Assembly: GCA_050115795.1 (NCBI GenBank)
Contig: JASFPT010000102.1
Span: 1-12,574, forward strand
Length of the DNA stretch: 12,574 bases
Reading direction: 5' to 3'
Origin: JAIPEL01 sp050115795
GTDB lineage: Bacteria > Desulfobacterota > Desulfobacteria > Desulfobacterales > CAFBRK01
The notes beneath the pieces are model-generated. The model was not told where the DNA came from. It ran no database searches and worked only from the letters and a program-made list of their open reading frames with translations. The position numbers and the translations under genes are program-made. This document shows, piece by piece, positions 1-5,385 of the stretch (position 1 is its first letter; every line of letters begins with the position of its first letter).

Positions 1-218
1 CAGGAGTAGCTCAGGATCGTGACCTTGTCGTCTTTTTCGATCCCCAGGGCGATCAGGGAGCGGGCCGCCCGGCGCACCTGACGGTAAAAATCGCTCCAGG
101 AGATTTCTTCGGTCTGCCCGGGGGCCGTGAACCACCGGTAGGCCGGGTGGTCCCGGCGACGGTCGACGGTCTCCTTGATCATTTCATGGATGTTTCGGTA
201 ATCCCTGAATCCGTCCAT
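1..218 (-). CDS. AMP-forming acyl-CoA ligase (long-chain fatty-acid type), N-terminal fragment
   Basis: Only the first 72 residues lie inside the window; the gene continues past position 1. The protein begins MDGFRDYRNIHEMIKETVD and continues through HPAYRWF and ISWSDFYRQVRRAARSLIALGI to KDDKVTILSYS. This is the usual opening of AMP-forming acyl-CoA ligases, where a helix is followed by the strand that starts the adenylation domain. Members convert a carboxylic acid, ATP and CoA into acyl-CoA, AMP and pyrophosphate. The ATG at 216-218 follows a good ribosome-binding site (GGGGGAGAAG on the minus strand). The gene diverges from mtgA. The ATP-binding and adenylate motifs lie outside the window, so substrate class (long-chain fatty acid is the best guess) and completeness cannot be judged. 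Confidence 0.8.
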   Translation of the reverse strand, partial: MDGFRDYRNIHEMIKETVDRRRDHPAYRWFTAPGQTEEISWSDFYRQVRRAARSLIALGIEKDDKVTILSYS

Positions 219-537
219 TGCTTCTCCCCCGTTTGCAGGCTGCGGTTCGATCGACATCCTGGCACCTTACCACAGAAAGTCTCGTGCTACAATGAAAACA
301 ATTAATATAACTGGGAAAAAGGCATGTTGGAGTGTCCTGTTTCCGCTCCAAGACCAGACCATTGCGTCCCTTTGAACGCATTGGCCGGATCGCAAACGGC
401 CCTCGGAGAGCATCGGCGCCCACCGGTGCTGCCGAACGGCGGATTTGCCTGAGGACTTGATCCCGCCCCCTGTTTTTCGATAGACAGGCAGCCAGGTTTT
501 CCATTGCCGTCTTCGATGGATTCAAGGTGAGTCGGAT
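219..537. other. Divergent intergenic region, no gene seen
   Basis: This 319-base gap separates the minus-strand acyl-CoA ligase from mtgA. It has an AT-rich patch around 280-320, including TACAAT at 288-293 that could be a -10 box for mtgA, but no convincing -35 box lies upstream. A perfect 8-base palindrome (CACCGGTG) sits at 421-428. Short open frames here show no recognisable protein and overlap mtgA antisense. Any promoters for the two flanking genes should lie here. Confidence 0.5.
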
Positions 538-1293
538 ATGTTCCAAGGACGGATCGCATCTTTGCGGCGGCGGGCGCGCCGGTTCTGGTTTCGCCTTTTC
601 TACCGCCTGTTTCGATATGTGCTTTGGGGGGCGGCGGCCTTTGTCCTTCTGACACTGCTGCCGGTGCTGCTGTTCCGGTGGGTGGACCCGCCGTCCACCT
701 CCTTCATGCTTCGCTATCGCTACCTCGTCGAGGCCCCGGCCCGAAAACCGATCCGCCATCACTGGGTCGATCTAAACCGCATCAGCCGCTACATGCCGCT
801 GGCCGCGGTGGCGGCCGAAGACCAGAAGTTTCCACAACACTTCGGGTTCGACTTCGAATCGCTTTCCGACGCGGTGGAGGACCGGCTCCGGGGGGACCGG
901 CTCCGGGGGGCGAGCACCATCAGCCAGCAGACGGCCAAGAACCTGTTTCTGTGGCCCGGCCGCAGTTTTTCCAGAAAAGCCCTGGAGGCCTGGTTTGCGG
1001 CCCTGCTGGAACTGTGCTGGCCCAAGACCCGGATTATGGAGGTCTACCTGAACGTCGCTGAATTCGGGCCGGGCATCTACGGGGTGGGAGCGGCGGCCGA
1101 CCATTTTTTCCACAAGCCGGCGGCGAAGCTGAACGCTCACGAGGCCGCCGTCCTGGCCGCCGTGCTGCCCAGCCCGAAACGGATGCATGCCGACCGACCC
1201 TCTGCCTATGTCCGCAGCCGCGCCCGCTGGATCCTGGACCAGATGCGGATGCTCGGGCCCGGATATCTCGGGAGCGACTACGCAGCACGGTAG
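538..1293 (+). CDS. mtgA: Monofunctional biosynthetic peptidoglycan glycosyltransferase MtgA
   Basis: This is a GT51-family enzyme that polymerises lipid II into glycan strands on the outer face of the inner membrane, without a transpeptidase domain. The 251 residues match the usual length of MtgA (about 240). A basic cytoplasmic start (residues 1-27) is followed by one membrane anchor (about 28-46) and the catalytic domain. The GT51 motifs are intact: EDQKFPQHFGFD with catalytic Glu94, GASTISQQTAKNLFLW (124-139), RKALEAWFAALLE with the second conserved Glu150, and KTRIMEVYLNVAEFGPGIYG (163-182), then HEAAVLAAVLPSPKR. The ATG at 538 follows AAGGTGAG at a normal distance. No other cell-wall gene is adjacent, so it looks like a single-gene unit. 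Assignment is firm from the motifs. Confidence 0.95.
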   Translation: MFQGRIASLRRRARRFWFRLFYRLFRYVLWGAAAFVLLTLLPVLLFRWVDPPSTSFMLRYRYLVEAPARKPIRHHWVDLNRISRYMPLAAVAAEDQKFPQHFGFDFESLSDAVEDRLRGDRLRGASTISQQTAKNLFLWPGRSFSRKALEAWFAALLELCWPKTRIMEVYLNVAEFGPGIYGVGAAADHFFHKPAAKLNAHEAAVLAAVLPSPKRMHADRPSAYVRSRARWILDQMRMLGPGYLGSDYAAR

Positions 1294-1481
1294 TTTGCCC
1301 GCTGATGTAAACGTCTCGATTTCAATACGAATCCAACCCATCTTCCGCCTGTACACCGAGCGGCCGTTAAAAATACCCATTTTCCCCCATTTCTTTTTTC
1401 TCTTGGATCGCTATTCTCTAAAAAAGGATCGTCAGGCAGCGGCAATTTCGAATGAAATCCATACGAGAGGAGGTAAAAGCC

Positions 1482-1799
1482 ATGGGCGAAAAAAGAGATG
1501 CATATGTGCAGCAGTTGAAAGCGAAAATGAAAGAATGGAGAGCAGAAATCGACAGGTTGACAGCAAGAGCAGAACAGGCGGAAGCGCAGGCCAAAATAGA
1601 ATACCAAAAACGGATAGATAAATTAGAGGACAAGCGGAAAGATCTTGAAGATAAGATCGATGCTTTTCAGCAAGCAGGAGAATCTTCGTGGGAAAATCTC
1701 AAAGAAGGAATTGATAATTCGTGGAAAATTTTCAAAATGTCCCTCTCGGAAGCCAAATCTGAATTCGAACGTGGTTATAAAGAAGGCAAGGAAAACTAG
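1482..1799 (+). CDS. Small coiled-coil protein, Sll1863 stress-response-like
   Basis: This is a 105-residue, highly charged, almost wholly helical protein with no signal peptide or membrane segment. Residues 1 to about 65 are rich in K, E, A and Q (for example AYVQQLKAKMKEWRAEIDRL) with the heptad spacing of a coiled coil. A second helical part contains WENLKEGIDNSWKIFKMSL. The layout resembles the Sll1863-type stress-response family found in cyanobacteria and Desulfobacterota; this is recognition by pattern and no molecular function is established. ATG 1482 is preferred over the in-frame ATG 1452, because a strong AGAGGAGGT site lies just before 1482 and would fall inside the coding region otherwise. 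Its AT content is clearly higher than that of its neighbours, partly because it is rich in Lys. It is probably a single transcription unit with the terminator candidate at 1853-1894. Confidence 0.7.
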   Translation: MGEKRDAYVQQLKAKMKEWRAEIDRLTARAEQAEAQAKIEYQKRIDKLEDKRKDLEDKIDAFQQAGESSWENLKEGIDNSWKIFKMSLSEAKSEFERGYKEGKEN

Positions 1800-1852
1800 G
1801 AAAAGGGGAAAACAAGAGGGTCGCATCTTACCCATGCAGTGTTTGTTTGGTT

Positions 1853-1894
1853 CAGCGGCCAAAGGTGTTCTATTTTTACCGCTGCTTTTCTTTT
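1853..1894 (+). terminator. Possible Rho-independent terminator after the coiled-coil gene
   Basis: CAGCGG (1853-1858) can pair with CCGCTG (1879-1884), and a T-rich run (CTTTTCTTTT, 1885-1894) follows. It lies about 55 bases after the stop codon of the coiled-coil gene. The 20-base loop is long for an intrinsic terminator, so the call is tentative. Confidence 0.4.
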
Positions 1895-2005
1895 CGGGGG
1901 AAGTGCCCTGATAGCAGCGTCGACCTGTAGCGATTTTCTGACTCGTGACTCAGGAAACTGGCGATCCATTCCAGCGAAAAAGCACGGACTGAACCCCCTA
2001 AAGCC

Positions 2006-2262
2006 CTAAACGATCAATCTCAACTTCCCCAGACAAGGTAAAATATATCCAAAGGCTATCGGTCTTAAGCCCTTGATCTTGGGTTGCTCCTTCGGGTCCA
2101 GCAGCAATGCCCTCCGGATTCGCAGCCCGAAGGATACCGGTTTGAATCTTCCGCCATTCGGAATTGGGGTCCCCTCAGATTCTACCGGTTCACCGATTCG
2201 ACCCACCGCTATCCGAGGAAAGCCCCCATGCGGTCGCTTCATGTCACACGATTGGATCTGGC
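2006..2262. repeat. Hairpin-rich intergenic block, possible interspersed repeat or structured RNA
   Basis: Part of the 467 bases (1800-2266) with no convincing gene. Several pairings lie close together: CCTTCGGG (2089-2096) with CCCGAAGG (2126-2133); ACCGGT (2136-2141) with ACCGGT (2184-2189), continued inward by GAATCT (2144-2149) with AGATTC (2177-2182). Inside that arm lie TTCCG-5 nt-CGGAA (2149-2163) and GGGG-T-CCCC (2166-2174). A 78-codon minus-strand frame covers the block but resembles no protein family I know and is rich in Pro, Gly and Arg. I read it as non-coding structured DNA, perhaps a dispersed repeat. Copy number cannot be judged from one window. Confidence 0.35.
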
Positions 2263-2266
2263 AGTC

Positions 2267-2878
2267 CTAATCGGTTGCGTGCCGGGAACCCGCATCCTGT
2301 TTGGATGATCCCTTCCATGGTCTTTGCCCCAGCAGCCGCTCCAGCCATCCGAACATGACGACCTCGTAGCCTTCCGGCGCATAGTTCCATTTTTCGCCGT
2401 AGACGTGAAGCCGGCGGACGGCCCTCCCTTGCGGGTCGACCACCTGCCCGCCCTCCAGGGTCCAGGCGAGTATTCCGCCCCGCAGGTTGACCACCTGGAT
2501 TCCCCTTTCGGCCATCTTCTCGGCAAACAGGCCGCTCCGGTAGCTGATGGTGCAGTAGGCGATCGCAGTCTTTCCCGCGTAGCGCTGCGGATCTTTGCGG
2601 AATTGTTCTTCGGTGACGGCACCGGGGATTTTCGAAACCGCGATTTCGGCCGATGTCCGGGTGTCGACGAACACGGCTGCTCCTGCGGTGAATTCTGCCC
2701 TTGCCTCGTCCGGGGCGATATCCTTTACAGACGGAAATTCCCGCTTGTACCCGGCATACAGCCGGTAGACCGCCGAAAGTTTTTGGGCGTCGGTGGAAAT
2801 CGCAGTCTTCCCTGCGGCAGGCGATCCAAGGCCGGTCATGACGGCGATCAGCAAAGCGAAACAGCAGCGCAGTGACAT
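2267..2878 (-). CDS. Exported rhodanese-domain protein
   Basis: This 203-residue protein has a cleavable-type signal peptide: MSLRCC, a hydrophobic core (FALLIAVMTGLG), and probable cleavage after SPAAG near residue 23. It is therefore likely periplasmic. The rest is one rhodanese domain (about 50-145) with the VDTRTSAEIAVSKIPGA strand-turn and the active-site loop YCTISYRSG, in which Cys109 would carry the persulfide. Rhodanese domains transfer sulfane sulfur (sometimes selenium) between thiols; the substrate here is unknown. A tail of about 55 residues (VYGEKWNYAPEGYEVVMF and beyond) follows the domain and has no clear assignment. The ATG at 2876-2878 follows GAAGGGGG. It diverges from the acetyl-CoA synthetase gene and has no close co-directional neighbour. 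Fold and catalytic Cys are clear; the pathway is not. Confidence 0.85.
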   Translation of the reverse strand: MSLRCCFALLIAVMTGLGSPAAGKTAISTDAQKLSAVYRLYAGYKREFPSVKDIAPDEARAEFTAGAAVFVDTRTSAEIAVSKIPGAVTEEQFRKDPQRYAGKTAIAYCTISYRSGLFAEKMAERGIQVVNLRGGILAWTLEGGQVVDPQGRAVRRLHVYGEKWNYAPEGYEVVMFGWLERLLGQRPWKGSSKQDAGSRHATD

Positions 2879-3257
2879 CGGGCCCCCTTCATGCTCTGTA
2901 ATTTTCGGCGGGTAGGTCTCTCACCGTATGTTGCGGTCCTTCAAAAAAGATGTCGTATCGGGTTTGTCAACGGCGACCGTCCCCGTCAGAAACGTTTACG
3001 AAGCGTTATGATATTTTACGCTTGACCCCGGTCGCGTTGACAGGCCGGCACCTTCCTGATGATCCGCCTGCACCGTCAGCGATGCTTTTCTTGCCGATAA
3101 AAACAAAAAAAACGGGGTCCTATCTGTTTGATACGGCCTCGGTCGGCGAAGGGCCGCCGCTTCTGGACCTAACATGGCATGAAGTTTGAATCTCAATTTT
3201 CTACCCGTGTGAAACTTCGGTCCGGCGGCGGGGCCGGATTCGCCTGTCGTCTTCGCA
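2879..3257. promoter_or_regulatory. Divergent promoter region between the rhodanese and acetyl-CoA synthetase genes
   Basis: No gene is visible in these 379 bases. TTGACA occurs on the minus strand (plus positions 2965-2970) facing the rhodanese gene, and on the plus strand at 3037-3042 facing the synthetase gene, but neither has a good -10 box at 16-18 bases. A 6-base dyad AAGCGT-11 nt-ACGCTT (3001-3023) with an AT-rich centre could be an operator. All of these are weak pattern matches. Confidence 0.3.
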
Positions 3258-5069
3258 ATGGCGCATGTATGCGGCGCGGGTGAAAAGCCCCTGAAGAAAG
3301 GTGCGAATTTGTCTTGGACGCGAATCGAGAAGCCTGCCGCTTCGTGGCGGACACCGCCCAACCTGCTCGATTATGAAGGCGCCTGCCGCTCGTTTTCCTG
3401 GGACGACGTCCGACGGGAGTTGGACGGGCTTCCCGACGACGGCGGCTTGAATATCGCCCATGAGGCCGTCGACCGCCATGCCGCCGGTCCCCTGGCAGAC
3501 CACCCGGCGATTCGCTGGCTGGGAAGCGGAGACCGGGTCCAGCAGTTCACCTACGCTGAGCTGAAAACCCTTTCCAATCGGTTTGCCAACCTGCTCCGCA
3601 GCCTGAAGGTGGGACGCGGGGACACGGTCGCCGTGCTGGCCGGCCGCATCCCGGCGCTCTACTGGGGCGCGCTGGGCACCTTGAAAAACACCAGCGTCTT
3701 CTGTCCGCTTTTTTCGGCGTTCGGGCCGGAGCCGGTCTTTCAGCGCCTCAGCCGGGGGGAGGCGCGCGTCTTGCTGACCACCGAAGCGCAATACCGGAAA
3801 AAGATCCGCCCCCAGCGCAAAGACCTTCCCCGGCTGGCGCATGTTCTTCTGGTGGACGCAGGCGAACACCCCGAGCCCGGGGTATGGTCGCTTCCTCGGC
3901 TCATGGAGGCGTCTTCGGAGTCTTTTGCCATTCCGCCCACCGACCCCGAGGACCTCGCCCTGCTGCATTTTACCAGCGGCACCACCGGCCTTCCCAAGGG
4001 CGCCGTCCACGTGCATCGCGCGGTGCTGACCCACTACCTGACCGGAAAGTACGTCCTGGATTTTCACCCCGGAGACGTATTCTGGTGCACGGCAGACCCC
4101 GGCTGGGTGACCGGCACCTCCTACGGGATCATTGCTCCCCTGCTGCACGGCATCACCAACATCATCGACGAGGACGATTTTGACGCCGAACGATGGTGCC
4201 GGATTCTGGCCTCAGAAAGAGTCACCGTCTGGTACACGGCGCCCACGGCCATCCGGCGGCTCATGCGGCTGGGCGCAGCCCCCCGTCGCCAGTACGATCT
4301 TTCCCATCTGCGGGCGGTTCACAGCGTGGGAGAGCCCCTCCACCCGGAGGCGGTACTCTGGGGCCGGGACGCGTTGGGGCTTCCAATCCACGACAACTGG
4401 TGGCAGACTGAAACCGGCGGCATCATGATCGCCAATTTTCCAGCCATGGAAATCCGGCCGGGGTCCATGGGGCGCCCGCTTCCCGGCATCACCGCCGCCA
4501 TCGTCCATCGAAGCGAAAACGGGCGTGCCGTGGCGGTCGAAGAGCCCGATGTCCAGGGAAACCTTGCGCTGCGGCCGGGCTGGCCTTCCATGTTCCGGGG
4601 CTACCTGCACGACGAACAACGGTACCGGAAATGCTTCACGGACGGTTGGTATCTGACCGGCGACCTGGCCCGGCAGGACGCCGACGGGTACTTCTGGTTC
4701 GTCGCCCGGGCCGACGACATCATCAAGACCTCCGGACACCTGGTGGGGCCCTTCGAGGTCGAGAGCGCCCTCCTGGAGCACCCCGCGGTGGCCGAAGCCG
4801 GGGTCATCGGCAAGCCTGACCCGCTGATCGGCGAACGGGTCAAGGCGTTTGTCTCCCTGAAATCCGGCTTTCTGCCGAACGACGAACTCCGCCTGGAGCT
4901 CGTCGGTTTTGCCCGAAAGCGGCTGGGGGCCGCCGTGGCCCCCAGGGAGATCGAGTTCACGGAAAACCTGCCCAAAAACAAGGCCGGCAAGATCCTGCGG
5001 CGGCTGCTCAAGGCCCGCGAGCAGGGCCTGCCGGAAGGAGACCTTTCGACACTGGAGACCGGGGAGTGA
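3258..5069 (+). CDS. acsA: Acetyl-CoA synthetase, AMP-forming (short AcsA type)
   Basis: This enzyme activates acetate or a similar short acid to acyl-CoA through an acyl-adenylate in the cytoplasm. The 603 residues fit the shorter AcsA subgroup. The adenylate-forming motifs are in order: TSGTTGLPKG (about 239-248), WWQTETGG (about 381-388), YLTGD (from 465), and the hinge and C-terminal domain DDIIKTSGHLVGPFEVESAL. Near the end PKNKAGKILRRLL carries Lys578, equivalent to the catalytic lysine that Pat-type acetyltransferases modify in Acs; here Ala replaces the usual Ser before GKI. No Shine-Dalgarno precedes ATG 3258. TTG 3309, with AAAGGTG just ahead, is a real alternative start and would remove 17 residues. 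The ACP gene follows 46 bases downstream and a Pat-like gene converges. Acetate is the likely substrate, but propionate or another short acid is possible. Confidence 0.85.
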   Translation: MAHVCGAGEKPLKKGANLSWTRIEKPAASWRTPPNLLDYEGACRSFSWDDVRRELDGLPDDGGLNIAHEAVDRHAAGPLADHPAIRWLGSGDRVQQFTYAELKTLSNRFANLLRSLKVGRGDTVAVLAGRIPALYWGALGTLKNTSVFCPLFSAFGPEPVFQRLSRGEARVLLTTEAQYRKKIRPQRKDLPRLAHVLLVDAGEHPEPGVWSLPRLMEASSESFAIPPTDPEDLALLHFTSGTTGLPKGAVHVHRAVLTHYLTGKYVLDFHPGDVFWCTADPGWVTGTSYGIIAPLLHGITNIIDEDDFDAERWCRILASERVTVWYTAPTAIRRLMRLGAAPRRQYDLSHLRAVHSVGEPLHPEAVLWGRDALGLPIHDNWWQTETGGIMIANFPAMEIRPGSMGRPLPGITAAIVHRSENGRAVAVEEPDVQGNLALRPGWPSMFRGYLHDEQRYRKCFTDGWYLTGDLARQDADGYFWFVARADDIIKTSGHLVGPFEVESALLEHPAVAEAGVIGKPDPLIGERVKAFVSLKSGFLPNDELRLELVGFARKRLGAAVAPREIEFTENLPKNKAGKILRRLLKAREQGLPEGDLSTLETGE

Positions 5070-5115
5070 CCGCCCGGCGCTGCAAAGGCAAGACGCCCCG
5101 AGTCAGGTGGTATTC

Positions 5116-5367
5116 ATGTTGAGTGACGATGAAATCAAAAAAGTGGCATTGAACCTGATTGCCGGCATTGCCCCGGAAGCGGACATCGAGAATCTCGACC
5201 CATCCGACCGGCTGCGCAATCAGTTCGATTTCGATTCGGTCGATTTCATGAACTTCGCTGTCGCGCTTCAAGAACGGCTGAACATCAAGATTCCGGAAGA
5301 AGACTACCCCCAGCTTGCGACCCTGGACGGCTGCATCGCGTATTTGAAATCGAGGCTGAGCCGGTAG
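5116..5367 (+). CDS. Acyl carrier protein
   Basis: An 83-residue acidic four-helix carrier protein. The phosphopantetheine site is the DFDSVDF motif with Ser41 at the start of helix II; the family consensus is D-S-(L/V)-(D/E). The helix III-IV region is IKIPEEDYPQLATLDGCIAYL. ATG 5116 follows AGGTGG at a normal distance. Longer in-frame extensions upstream overlap the end of the synthetase gene and carry no family similarity. It lies 46 bases behind the acetyl-CoA synthetase gene in the same direction, and no other fatty-acid or polyketide gene is in the window, so it is a specialised carrier rather than the housekeeping AcpP (inference). It may receive an acyl group from the neighbouring ligase, or the pairing may be incidental. 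Its stop codon is 18 bases from that of the converging ligase/GNAT gene. Confidence 0.88.
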   Translation: MLSDDEIKKVALNLIAGIAPEADIENLDPSDRLRNQFDFDSVDFMNFAVALQERLNIKIPEEDYPQLATLDGCIAYLKSRLSR

Positions 5368-5385
5368 CCCCTGAAGTTTCGACCG

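Noticed and set aside
3201..4148. A 315-codon open frame on the minus strand
   Set aside because: It is antisense to the 5' half of the acetyl-CoA synthetase gene and has no family similarity.
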